NCBI RefSeq assembly: GCF_027595985.1
Contig: NC_073305.1
Location: forward strand, 167,496,172 to 167,560,171
Origin: Sorex araneus
Taxonomy: Eukaryota; Chordata; Mammalia; Eulipotyphla; Soricidae
Length of the DNA: 64,000 nt
Reading direction: 5' to 3'
A program made the position numbers and the translations under genes. Shown piece after piece: positions 22,283-33,005 of the stretch; position 1 is the first letter of the stretch, and every line of letters starts with the position of its first letter. The notes under the pieces were generated by a model. It ran no database searches and was not told where the DNA came from. It saw only the letters and a program-made list of their open reading frames with translations.

Positions 22283-22826
22283 CCTGTCATTGAGGCAGGA
22301 GGGAAACTGGGGACAATGGTGGTGGGAAATGTACACTGGCGAAGGGACTTAGAATATTATATGACTGAACTCCCCGACCAAAATAAATACCCTGCATCCT
22401 ACTAGAATAAAGACACACTCAAATAATTAAATAGAACTGAAACATCAGAGGTAAATCCTCAGCAGTATGAATGGATAATCTATGTAAGTGGAGTAGAATA
22501 CATGAAGTAGAACAAAGAATATTTATGCAAGGAATGCTTTTTTGGATAACTTAAGAGTTACATGCAAAAATATTAAACTGAATTCATACCTCTGACCATG
22601 CTCAAAAGTTGATTCAAAATAAATTAAAGCCACAATATATAGATCAAAATCCATAAAACATATTGAGGAATATATAGACTGATCTACTCAAAAATAGATA
22701 CACATCTCAGCGTTATCTCAACAGTTTCACTTTATTAGTAAAGCAAATAAAAGCAAAATGCACAAATAAAATGAAATGTACTCTAAAAACTTAATCTGAA
22801 AAAAGAAACACTTGGATAGACATTAT

Positions 22827-22970
22827 GGGACTGGAGAAATAAATACAAGGGGTACATCATTTGCCTTGCAAACAGCTGACCAGAGTTTGACCCTCAGCCT
22901 CTCACACAGTCTGCCAAAATGAGTCAGGAGGAGCCCTGAACCCTGCCTGGTATGATTAGGAAAACACAAA
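22827..22970 (+). mobile_element. Old SOR-type SINE in L1-A
   Basis: The order 'gggactggagaaataaatac', 'tttgccttgcaaacagctga', 'gagtttgaccctcagcc', 'gagtcaggaggagccctgaa' is kept, with many substitutions. Confidence 0.65.
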
Positions 22971-23930
22971 GAGCACATACTCAATTAATGAAAGAAATAG
23001 ACACACACCACAGATCAGATACAAGATATATGAAGTGCTCACAAAATTTCAGTAGAAAACAAGTGATTCCACAACAAATGAGGAAAGATGAATAGATACT
23101 CCTCCTAAAAAACATTTAGATGTACGGTAGGCATATGGAAAAGTATTTATTGAAACACAGCATCAGAGAAATGAAAACGTTTGATATATTATACCATACA
23201 AGTATATACTGGATATATCAATAATATGGGAATTATCTAGTGTTGGTGGTGGTATGGTAGAAAAAGAACTCTAACTCACTGCTGGTAAAAATAACATCTG
23301 GTCTAGTCTTTGTGAAAATCTGTAGGTTAAATACTCAAAAAATATTAATATAGTTTCCATATGACCCCAACTTCAACTTTTGGCATCTACCCTCAAAGAA
23401 GTAACATCAGTTTAAAAAGATACATGCACATCTATGTTCATTGCAGTGCTAAGTATAACTTCAAGGATGTGACAATAACTCAAATATCCAATGAGGTGAA
23501 TATATAGAGAAACTGATACAAAACATAATGAAATACTATTCAACTTTGTGAAAAATATAAAATCTTCTAGATCAATGCAACTTGGATAGAATTGAAGGAT
23601 GAAGCACTATGTGAAATGAATCAGGGAGAAATAGAAATATCAGACAATCTCAGTCATCTGGCACAGAGAGAAGTATAAAGGAAATAGTATCAAATGATGC
23701 CAAGCCATGCCCTTGGAATCTGAAATTTAGATTACCAACTAGTGGGGGAGGGGGAGAACGTGCTGAAAGGGACAAGTTAGGTGGATTAGAAATAATATAG
23801 GGACAGTAGTGGAGGGTCTCAGTAAGTTTGGTGTGGTGATGATATGCAGGAAATTTGTACATCAAAAATATAAATGTTGGAACAGAACGAGGTAACCTAA
23901 ACTAAAATAAAAAATAAAAACATAAAAAGA

Positions 23931-26003
23931 ATATGCTATACTTCATTCCTCCTTATAAAATAATCTACTGTGTTTACTGTGTTTCAAATACTTTGGTGAA
24001 GACCTTTACTTCATAAGGAACAAAAGCATTTTAAACCTCTTATTGTCAATTCTTTATAGCAATTAATTGAGTCTTAACTATTTTATAATCACTAACTTAG
24101 GTGTTTATAAATTGAATTCATAATATTTATATTATGTGTATGATTAGTTATGTTGATTAATAATGACATTAAACAACTACTATTTACTCTATAACTACAG
24201 TTCATTCTCTGATCAAACAATGAGATCAACTCTTGATTCAAATAATGTGCCATTTTCTCTTATTGCATTTTCAATTACACAATTTTCAATAACACAATTC
24301 ATACACATATTGCTTCACAGTTTCTTCTCATTTTTCTCACTGGCATGCAATGCCACTTATATTTTATTATTTTTATATTCTCTACCTTAGATTAAGATGC
24401 TAATTACATGAAGTCTAAGGCTTTAATTTGCTTAATTCAATTATATATTCAAATACCTATAATTTCACAAAATATTAAATAAGTAGCTCTCCACATATTT
24501 TATCAAATGCTATCCCTAAGTGTTAAGAATTCTTAAGTATTTTACCAGTTCCTTAAAAGATATTTAACAAGCTCTATTAATTCAAACAAATAGTATAAGA
24601 CAAGTTTAAATTAGGAACAAACTGGGAACACATTCTGGATACTCTTAATGAGCCTTGAAGTAAGTTAGGTAACAGCTTTAATTCTTTTGAGCCACTCTAG
24701 TTTTATTTAATGTATTACAAGTTCAGTGGTTAAACTGTTCCTTAGTGGAAGGAAGCTGAAACAACTCTATTAGACTAATGACAAGGGCTGATTTGATTTT
24801 TTTTTTTCTTCCTTAAAACTGAGAACAAATTAGGTCATAGTGATGGATTAGATCCAAACACAGTGCCTTGGTTTGACATAGAGGAAATTTTCTAGTCCAA
24901 AATTACTTGAAGGAGAAAACTTGTGATCATATTTAGAGTTTGATGCGTATGGGGGAAAAATAGAAAAGAAATTAGATGAGTCCCTTAGAAAAGCTAATCA
25001 GAGAAATCCATTTTTTTCTAGGGTTTATAAATCAGGTTTATTTTAAGAACAGAAAAGGCAGATATTTTGCAGTCATTGAGCAAGCCGTGAATACACAGGT
25101 CCCACGACCTCTCTGGAGCGTTTGCAACTTTGCACAAATCTTGTCATTATAAAGAAGTATCTTTGACTCCTATTAAGCTCAATAGAACTCGACTTACTGC
25201 CTCAGAGCAAATTGATGGCATAGCATTGCATTCTGCACTGATCAGTAAAACGTATGCTGACAAACTGCCCTAGCTAGGTCTGTTTTTCTTTCAAATGGCT
25301 TCAGATTTCAGTAGGTCATGTGCTGTTGGAGCAGACCAAACAAGGTTTCAAACCTAGTTCTGCTAAGGAATAGGAAACCTGGGACTCATGGGAAGTTCAC
25401 CTGGAGTTCCTCATCTGAGCAAGCAACTCTATTAAATGTTCTGGAATTGTTTTCCAGCAGTTTTGTCAATGTGAGCAGACAAGCACGCCGCTAGCTTTTC
25501 TGGAAAGGACAGTGTGATCAAAAAAGGTTCAGAGGAGTTTGAAATCTCCCTGATGCTGGCAAACATCGTCTCTCAGACCTGGTAAAAAGTAATTCTTGGA
25601 GGGTGCTACCTGGAATTATGTATGTCCTGGAGGACTGACTGGAAATTTGACCAGTTTTTAACTCTTAACAGAGCGTATATTCTAATGCCTCTCTGATGCA
25701 TAGCTTTGCTTCTGGAGAAAAAGATTTCTTTATCTCTGCTATAAGTCAAATTGAAAGATTTTTCTTTCCCTCTGCCAGCAGTGTAGACATCTTTCCATTA
25801 GCAAATTCTCATCTCCTTGGTTTTATGCTCATTTATCCAAACACAGACAGCAAATTTCAAGTGATTACCAGCATTATTATTATCATGAACTACCTTTATA
25901 AAATTCAAAATAATGCTCTCTTTCCATCTGTACTCTTTATTCTGATTTTCTACTCTGAATTCTAAAACAAACAAAACTAAACTCCAAAATTTAATCAATA
26001 TTT
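23931..26003. other. Largest repeat-poor block; candidate conserved region
   Basis: 23931-24980 is AT-rich and unassigned. From about 24990 to 25700 base composition becomes balanced and no repeat family of the window is present. No open frame with good splice-site context was evident, so a non-coding element is more likely than an exon. This rests on composition and absence of repeats only. Confidence 0.35.
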
Positions 26004-26177
26004 AGGACCAGAGCTGTAATACAGTGGGTAGGTCAATTGCCTTGCATCCAGCCTGCCCAGGTTGGTTTCCTGGCATTACACATGGTGCCCTGAACCGTCA
26101 GGAGTGATCCTTGTGCTCAGCGCCAAGCGTAAGCCCTGAACACCATGGAATAAGTCCCCCATCCCCCTGCCCAAAAG
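26004..26177 (+). mobile_element. SOR-type SINE
   Basis: The head is 'aggaccagagctgtaataca', then 'aattgccttgcatccagcct', 'aggttggtttcctggcat', 'aggagtgatccttgtgctca' and 'taagccctgaacacca'. The C-rich end 'catccccctgcccaaaag' replaces the usual ending. Confidence 0.7.
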
Positions 26178-26215
26178 AATTGCTTTGTAACTTCTTAAAA
26201 TTCAAATGTAAGAAG

Positions 26216-26520
26216 AGGACAGATACATAGTACTGGGGTTAAAGTGCTTACCTTGCATGTGGCTGACACCAGTTCCATCTCAAGCACTACATTGTGTCCT
26301 GAGCAGCACTAGTTCAGAACTTGTGGTGACCCAATCCTTACCACCCAAACAGGAAGTTGCTTTGAGCCAAAGAAATGGTACAGGGTTAGGCAGTTACATT
26401 GCATTTGGCCTGTTCCAAATTGACCCAAAGCATCTCATAGAAATCTCTAAGCATAGCTTGGAATAACCCCTGTGCACAAAGGCAGAGTAGCCTCTTGAGC
26501 ATCACTCTGGATGAGGTCCA
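26216..26520 (+). mobile_element. Two adjacent old SOR-type SINEs
   Basis: The first (about 26216-26350) has 'gtgcttaccttgcatgtggc', 'gacaccagttccatct' and 'gtcctgagcagcactag'. The second (about 26370-26520) has 'gtacagggttaggcagttac', 'gcatttggcctg' and 'ataacccctgtgcac'. Both are same-strand and strongly diverged. Confidence 0.5.
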
Positions 26521-26531
26521 AATCTCCCTCC

Positions 26532-26534
<3 letters not shown>

Positions 26535-26572
<38 letters not shown>

Positions 26573-26586
26573 TACACACACACCCC
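26535..26586. repeat. (CA)n microsatellite
   Basis: Nearly uninterrupted CA dinucleotides directly downstream of the SINE pair, where a SINE tail would lie. Confidence 0.95.
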
Positions 26587-27059
26587 TAAGATAAAGCAAT
26601 TACATACTAAACTCATGTAAGCATTAAAGCACAAAAAATTAGTGTAAAGAAGAACTAAAACTAGGTTCAACAATATGTTTTAGATGTTATAAAAGTTGTT
26701 TCAATAAAAATAGTAATTACATAGATTCATTAAATAATTAATTCCATTAACAATTAATAGAATTGTTCATTTGGGAGAGGAAAACGGAGATTGCAAATCA
26801 TAAATATATCAAATAAAACATTTTATTAAACATAAAATTGTTAAGAACTATAAGGTACTATTTTGAATACTTTCACGTCAATATCTCAAAAACTATAATT
26901 TCTCAGAGAAAACTTCATGTTCAGATTGTTTTTACACGGAATTATATCAAATGTTAGTGACAATTAATAGACAAACACTTTCAGATATAGAAATAACAAC
27001 ACTTTGTAACTTATTTTCTTATCAACACTGTTCAAAAACAAAACCAGACTGAAATATTA

Positions 27060-28340
27060 TAACAAAACTACAGAACAAAATTACTCAAAAATATGATGAC
27101 AGAACCTGCTAACATAATACCAGAAAATAAATTAATAAAAAAGTAAGTAGAATTTCTCTAAAATATGCAGTTATTTTAAATCTTAAAAACCAGTCTGTCT
27201 CAATCACCATGTGAACAGAATATAGGTAGCAAAATGTTTATGAATAATTGTAGAAAATTTTGCTTAACAAAATTTAATGAGAATTTACAATGAAGACTGT
27301 TACTAACTAGAAATAGCAGAGTATGCCCTGGGTTTAATAGAGGACATCTATTTAAAAAAAAAAAACTAATGCTGACATTTTTAATGGCAAAGTATTGAAT
27401 GATTTCCTTCAAAGATTGAGAGCATAGCAAGGTTATCCACTCTATTTTTATTCAATAGGTTACTAGAAGTTCAAATGTGTAACTTAAGACAAAAAAACGG
27501 AATTAAATATGTAGACACTGGAAACACAAGTTAAAACTGTTTTTGTTCATAGGTGATATGACATTGTCATAGAAATTTATAGGCAATTTTATTATAAATT
27601 ACAAGAATTTATAAGTGAACATATTTAAGTATAAGATATAAGATAATTTACAAAATTTGGTTCTTTTCCATCATCAACATGAAATAATTATGAAAATAAT
27701 TGCAATAAAATTTTGCTTACATTTTTATTAACAAATGCAGTAGTTAGAGTTCAATTTAATTAAAAAAATTTCAAGAACTTAATGTTGAAAATTATAATTA
27801 GAGGAATTAAACAAATAAATGATGAGATGTAAGAAGTATACTAACTGGGAACTCAATATTGTGAAATGTCAGTTTTATCTAATTAATCTATGAATACAAA
27901 GTCCTAGCAAATCTGCTACTTAAAATAACCAACCTGAATCATAAATTACATAGGCAATCCACAGGAACAAATCTTATATACAAATGAAATACCCACTCTA
28001 CTTAATATTGGGTTATCTATAACTATAATAATATTGCAAGCATCAAACAGAACAATCAATTCTTATAAATCTACTTAATAAAGAAGTTTTATAAACAGAT
28101 GGTGCACAGAAATCACAATAAGAGTATGAAAATAAAAGCATAGTTTTTTTTAACACCACTCTATATCTTTCTATAGTCCTAGAGTAAGATCCAGGAATAT
28201 AGATTTTATTTTTTGAACTTTGCCTGGGTGACCATAAAACATTTAGAAGTTGGATTCCATTAAAAGTACAACAAAAGATTTCAACATTTTCTCAGAAAAA
28301 TGAGTCATTTAAAATAAAATCACAACTTATGCTCAGTAGA
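27060..28340 (+). mobile_element. Old L1, ORF2 region, heavily decayed
   Basis: L1 ORF2 nucleotide landmarks are in order: 'gcaaggttatccactctatt' then 'attcaataggttactagaag' (27428-27470), 'gtgatatgacattgtcatag' (27553), and later 'aagttggattccattaaaag' (28246). Frames are broken throughout and there is no coding potential. Confidence 0.6.
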
Positions 28341-28395
28341 ATAACCAAAAGTTTAAAACTGACATATTTTAACCGCATAAATACTCCTTGTAAGG

Positions 28396-28500
28396 ACCAG
28401 GGTTGGCAGTGTGCTTACTCTGCAGGCCTAGGAGCTCTGTTCACTCACCCGAACCTCATATAATCTTTGAGCATAGCCAAATGTTGCCCCCAAACAAAAA
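28396..28500 (+). mobile_element. Old SOR-type SINE remnant
   Basis: It shows 'aaggaccagggttggcagtg', 'gcttactctgcaggcc' and the older ending 'gcatagccaaatgttgcccc'. Confidence 0.45.
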
Positions 28501-28899
28501 CAAACTAAAATAAATTTTAAAAACTCATAGATGAGAACCTAAACTTTTACAAATTGAAAAATCTTTGGTAATTTTTATAAAGTTTAGCTACCTAAAGTTA
28601 AACAGCATGAAGCTTAGAAATCTCACACCTGGCATTTACATAAAAATAAATCGAATGCTTCTACAACAAATATCCACAAAATAATTTTATAGAAACAGCA
28701 TACAAAACATCCTTTCCTTATCTGAGAACAGAAATTAATAAGCGAATCTTTATAAAATTTTCAAGTCCTTTCCAACTTAGAGAAAATCATAAATACTATA
28801 TAATGACTTTTTATAATTTCTACTTATCACTGGATGTTACACATATTGTCCAGTGCAATCTAACTTATACATAAAAATTACATGGACTCCTATTTCATC

Positions 28900-28910
28900 T
28901 CTCTCTCTAT

Positions 28911-28941
<31 letters not shown>
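28900..28941. repeat. (CT)n/(TA)n microsatellite
   Basis: A short CT run passes into TA repeats at the left edge of the antisense L1 that follows, where its 3' end would be. Confidence 0.9.
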
Positions 28942-29440
28942 CTCATTTTGGGCATTATGATCTGCAATTTGGATACTGAAAGATTATCATGTTTATCCTT
29001 TTATCTACTTTCAGCACTAATTCTTGAGTGCTGATTTCCAACTATCACTGTTATCTTGGTCCTTTCTCTATCCTAACTGCTCTCTTCCCGTTTGTGGCAA
29101 GCTTCAAACCATGGACCTGTCCTCCTGGCTTTTGTTTCTACGGTCTTTGGGTATTAGTCTGATACTATGTTTTTAATATCCCAGAAACAGTACAATCATT
29201 CTATGTCTGTCCCTCTCCTTCTGACTCATTTCACTCAGCATGATACTCTCCATGTCCTTCCATTTATAAGCAAACTTCATGACTTCATTTTCCTGCTTGC
29301 TGTATAGTATTTCATTGTATTCCATTGTGTAGATGTACTAGAGCTTCTTTATTCAGTTGTCTGCTTCTCACACACAGATTGTTTCCAGATTCTGGCTACT
29401 ATGAATAGTGTCACAATGAACATAGAACTGCAAAAAATGA
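28942..29440 (-). mobile_element. 5'-truncated L1, 3' UTR
   Basis: Read as reverse complement it gives, in order, 'cagactaatacccaaagacc', 'aggaggacaggtccatggtt', 'gaaagtagataaaaggataa' and 'attgcagatcataatgccca', parallel to the 3' UTR of L1-B. At right, 'tttcactcagcatgatactc' and 'attgtttccagattctggct' are the preceding L1 sequence. Confidence 0.8.
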
Positions 29441-29598
29441 ACAAAATATGAACTTTCAGTTCATACTGTATTTAAAATTCTATTTTTCTGTACTTTTTCA
29501 GAAACATTCGGTGTTATTTTAATTTTCTCTCAATTATCTTTTGATTAATTTCCCTTTCTGGAGCTTCAAACCATTTATTTAAAATGACAATAAGTTTA

Positions 29599-29785
29599 GG
29601 GGCTGGAGTGATAGCACAGTGGGTAAGGCATTTGCCTTGCACACGGCCGACCCAGGTTTGAATCCCAGCATCCCATATGGTCCCCTGAGCACCGCTAGGG
29701 TAATTCCTGAGTGCATGAACCAGCAATTACCCCTGTGCATCACCGGGTGTGACACAAAAAGCAAAAAATAAAATAAAATAAAATA
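29599..29785 (+). mobile_element. SOR SINE, full length, 12-bp TSD
   Basis: Flanks ACAATAAGTTTA (29587-29598) and ACGATAAGTTTA (29786-29797) match at 11 of 12 positions. Head 'ggggctggagtgatagcaca', decayed B box 'aggtttgaatcc', 'catcccatatggtcccctga', 'gggtgtgacacaaaaagc' and an (AAAAT)n tail are all present. Confidence 0.94.
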
Positions 29786-29797
29786 ACGATAAGTTTA

Positions 29798-30845
29798 TCT
29801 GTTTCCATAGATAGACATATGACCTCACTTATAAAAGCCAGTGAATTATATTTCACTGTTCTCAGCATTTATTTTTAGGAGGATGTGTAACAGAAACCAA
29901 ACCAGTGAATGTTATTATTGAGAATTTTACCATGAATATTATGGGAGATACATTCTATTTTTACCATGACTATTAGCTGTGTTATAAATCTGTAACTTAT
30001 GGCAATCATTTTTCTCAGCATGTAGGAGATCATTCCTGAAAATTTGGAGAAAAATAGAGGAAATGAGCTGAGCAGGATAGAGTGCACATTTTTATCTGAT
30101 GATGTATTTGAAGCCCTGGGATCCTATTTCATCCTAGAGTCTAATTCATTTCTTGAGTGATTGATTTTTTGAAGCCAAAATTCATTTTATCTCCAAAATT
30201 TTGGTAAGTGAAAAAATGAAAAACAAGTATATGAAAATTCAGTTTTCCAATAACTGTCATATATTTTTTTATTATACTTCCAAATGTCCAATTGGGTACT
30301 TATTTGGGGAGCTACTTTGATCTTTTCTATAAGAGAACCATGTTGACTAAATGACTAATAAATCATTGAAATGTAAGCATATATACCTGAGGTTACTTTT
30401 TTTCTACTGACAGTGAAAATATTAATACGAATACTTTCCTAGAAGACAACATTATTTTCATAACAATATCAGATGATTATTATACTGGAAGACAAAATTT
30501 GGATATCTAAATATAGACTTTGTATGCACGTTGGTCACTGTGCAAAAGAGGAATAGAGAGCAGTTTGTAATAAGAAAGAAAGGGGACGTCCATTCATGTT
30601 TATTAATACATATGCATATGTTTATAGAGAAATAAGATTCTTCGAATCAGTACTAACTAAGCAATCACTTGCTTTCAAATCTGTATAATTTTATGAATAG
30701 AGTATGTTTCCCAAAGTATAGAAACTATCCAAATAATAGTTCAAAATGTCATTAATAACAGCAGATGATCAAATTTATATGTATGTGTGTATTCTGTATT
30801 ACTGAAAGGAAGGTGTAGAGGTTACTGAATTTTTAATTTAAAGCT
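29798..30845. other. AT-rich DNA, no clear feature
   Basis: A SINE-like patch near 30066-30150 ('gagctgagcaggatagagtg') is too weak to call. Nothing else is recognised. Confidence 0.35.
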
Positions 30846-31000
30846 AGAGGGGCATGAGCAATAGGGCAGCAGATAGAGGGCTTGTCTTGCATATGACCAA
30901 GAGGGGTTTGATCCCTGGCACCCATATGGTCCCATGAGCACTGCTAGGATGATCCCTGAGTACAGAGTGAGGACCACTTCTTGGTGTGGTCCCAAAGCCA
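30846..31000 (+). mobile_element. SOR-type SINE
   Basis: The order 'gaggggcatgagcaataggg', 'cttgtcttgcatatgaccaa', 'gtttgatccctggcaccc', 'atatggtcccatgagcactg', 'gatccctgagtacagagtg' is kept. Confidence 0.75.
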
Positions 31001-31137
31001 AAATAAATAAGATAAACAACCATTTAATCAGTGTCTACTTCTTATGTCAGTAGCGTACTTTCTTAATGCAAGTATCTGTAAATGACATTATTATTGGACT
31101 TTTTAATTTGAAATAATTATGGGTTGATTATTTTTTG

Positions 31138-31645
31138 TCACCAGCCAAGATGCCATCCAGGCTGAGGAAAACCTGGTGACTCTGGGCCACGTGAGCTCTG
31201 GCCACAGCCCCATTGGCAAGCGCCAAAGCACCCAGGAGTTCGGGAGTAATGCTGCTGGGATCCATCACTATAGGATTATCTTTGACAAACAGTAAATATA
31301 TCCGGTTACTTTGGGAAAGTGTGCATGAGGCATTGTCACTTACCAAAAAATCAAGACTTCTGCCCACCTGTCAATCTTGGCAAACCCTGGACCTGGGCCA
31401 ATGAGTAGACACAGATAAATGATGCTGGAAAAAGAAAAAAAAATGCTGGGACCCTCCTATCACTGATATGGTGCAATCTGGCTACTATGAAGTTCTGGGA
31501 AAGAGAAAACTCCAGGAAAAAATTGTTCTGGTGAAAGCCAAATTCTTCAGCAGAAAAGCTGAAAAGAGAAGGCAATCCTGCTTCTGGATAGTTTGAAGCC
31601 ACCTAGAGGAAGGGTCATTAAATGCTGCAACTGGTTATCTCTTAA
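31138..31645 (+). pseudogene. RPL27A: Processed pseudogene of ribosomal protein L27a
   Basis: The parent gene encodes large-subunit protein uL15 (eL27a, 148 residues), acting in the cytosolic ribosome. The copy starts at an ATG at 31150 and reads MPSRLRKT, matching the known N-terminus. Stops and frameshifts follow. Across changing frames one can still read [32 protein letters not shown] and [12 protein letters not shown], in the parent's order. A stop aligned to the parent's end is at 31594-31596. The short 3' UTR has ATTAAA at 31617-31622. Exon boundaries are fused with no introns, so it is a retrocopy, presumably L1-made. No clear poly(A) or TSD survives, which suggests age. It is not functional as a protein gene. 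Confidence 0.92.
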
Positions 31646-31759
31646 GATGAACAAATAATAAACCATTTATTTGCAAAAGAAATCAAAAGGGTATGGAGAA
31701 TTCCATGAACATTGCCCTCTTTTTTTTTCTCCCAAATTTTCCACGATTGTTCTTCTTAC

Positions 31760-32130
31760 ATACTAAGTGTACATATTAAAACCAGGTATTTGATATCAGC
31801 ACAGCCCATGGATCTAATTCTTTTTGTCACATGTGTAGGTCTGTGTAACTATATCTCCCATCAAAGTAAAATGGATCCCAGCACCACGAAGATCTTCTAT
31901 ATGTTATTTCTTAACAGTCATGTAAATCTCTAAGTGGTATCCTTCTGGAAACTGCATTTTTCTCAGTATTATAGATGCACCATTTATTTCATGCATCAAT
32001 ATTGTGTTTCCTTGTCAATGAGTAGGATCCCATGCTATGCATGTGCATAATTTGTTTAATCAGTTCATTTTTGAGAGACATTTTTTATTTCAAGATTGTG
32101 GATAATGTGGGGTGAGGTAATAATCTTTCA
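31760..32130 (-). mobile_element. Possible ancient L1, antisense
   Basis: Features such as 'ttgtttaatcagttcatttt', 'gagagacattttttatttca' and 'agattgtggataatg' resemble the antisense 3' part of old mammalian L1s. The match is by memory and short. Confidence 0.35.
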
Positions 32131-32406
32131 TACACTACTGATGAAAGGGAACATTTGTTCTAAATGCTTAGTGTCTTAAACACACTAAACTCATACTTTC
32201 CCTGTGATACCGTAAGTACATACTGTGAATTTATCACATTTTGAAAATTAACTGTGCCCACATAAGTAAATTTAATAAGTTAAGAAAACAATATAGGATT
32301 CCTCACTGTAGTTTATTTGTTATTGATTTGTTATTGTCAAAAACCTTTTCTTTGTGGTGTCTCTGGTTCTTCTCATCATTAGTGTAACAAATATTTCAAC
32401 TTACAT

Positions 32407-32577
32407 ATTTTTTCTTTTGGGTCACACCCGGGGATGCAAAGAGGTTACTCCTGGCTCATGCACTCAGGAATTACCCCTGGCTGGGCTCAGGGGATCATAT
32501 GGGATGCTAGAAATCGAACCTGGGTCGGCAGTGTGCAAGGCAAATGCCCTACCTGCTGTGCTATTGCTCCAGCTCCA
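32407..32577 (-). mobile_element. SOR SINE, full length
   Basis: Antisense order: 'ttttgggtcacacccgggga', 'gcactcaggaattacccctg', 'gatcatatgggatgctagaa', B-box complement 'atcgaacctgggtcgg', 'gtgctattgctccagctcc'. The TSD is unclear. Confidence 0.9.
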
Positions 32578-33005
32578 CACTTCAATTTTTGTGTAGTCAT
32601 CTTATTATTTTCTAATGTATAGTTTTCCATCGTAGAATAATTTTTCTCCCACTGAGTCATTCAAAACCACTCGATAAAACATCCACACTACCACATACTG
32701 CATGATCAAGCATGAGTCTGTCGTGATTTATCTGATCTGTGAAGTATCTCCTGACTGCAAATCTTTGTGGAGAAGCTGACCCCTCCTCCTGGGTACAAAT
32801 GCATTCTCATCTCCTTTATTTTACACATATTTTCCCATTTTAATGACTATTTGAGACGTAGGTCTGTGTTTTATTAGTCTCAATTTCTCTTATAATCAGT
32901 GTAGTTGAAAGAATAAGTGCATAAAATAACCTATTAATTGATTGTCTCTGATGCTGTGAATTAAATTCACTTTATGAACTTAACTTTAATGTTATTATAT
33001 TTTCA
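32578..33005. other. Unassigned AT-rich DNA before the RTE copy
   Basis: No feature was recognised. Confidence 0.4.

Larger units (their letters stand above)
20698..22391 (+). mobile_element. L1-B: L1 with inverted 5' part, inserted in L1-A
   Basis: The TSD is CTGCATTCTA (20688-20697) and CTGCATCCTA (22392-22401), 9 of 10 identical. The segment 20698-21230 is antisense L1 ('gaatatccatactgtttcct', 'gcattcccaccagga', 'ttcctgatcattagtgatat'). From about 21231 the element is sense ('cattgcagcactattcacag', 'atagaatattacacagcaat', 'cactcatttgtgggatat') and runs through the 3' UTR. At the junction the same L1 region ('cagcac...cacaataaccagaatct') occurs in both orientations. A 5' inversion followed by a sense 3' part is the signature of twin priming. 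A SINE nest lies at 21335-21769. Confidence 0.8.
19700..23930 (+). mobile_element. L1-A: old L1, split by a younger L1
   Basis: Segments 19700-20697 and 22402-23930 join into one sense L1 3' region. The first has ORF2-like landmarks 'caatcaggcaagagaaagaa', 'ttaatgacatgataataaac' and 'aaagctacagcaatcaaaac'. The second resumes with 'gacacactcaaataatt', then 'ggaatgcttttttggataac', the 3' landmarks 'atgttcattgcagtgctaag' and 'tgaaatgaatcagggagaaa', and an A-rich end near 23890-23930. An RTE-SINE (20078-20334), L1-B (20698-22391) and a SOR (22827-22970) interrupt it. Frames are destroyed. Confidence 0.8.
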
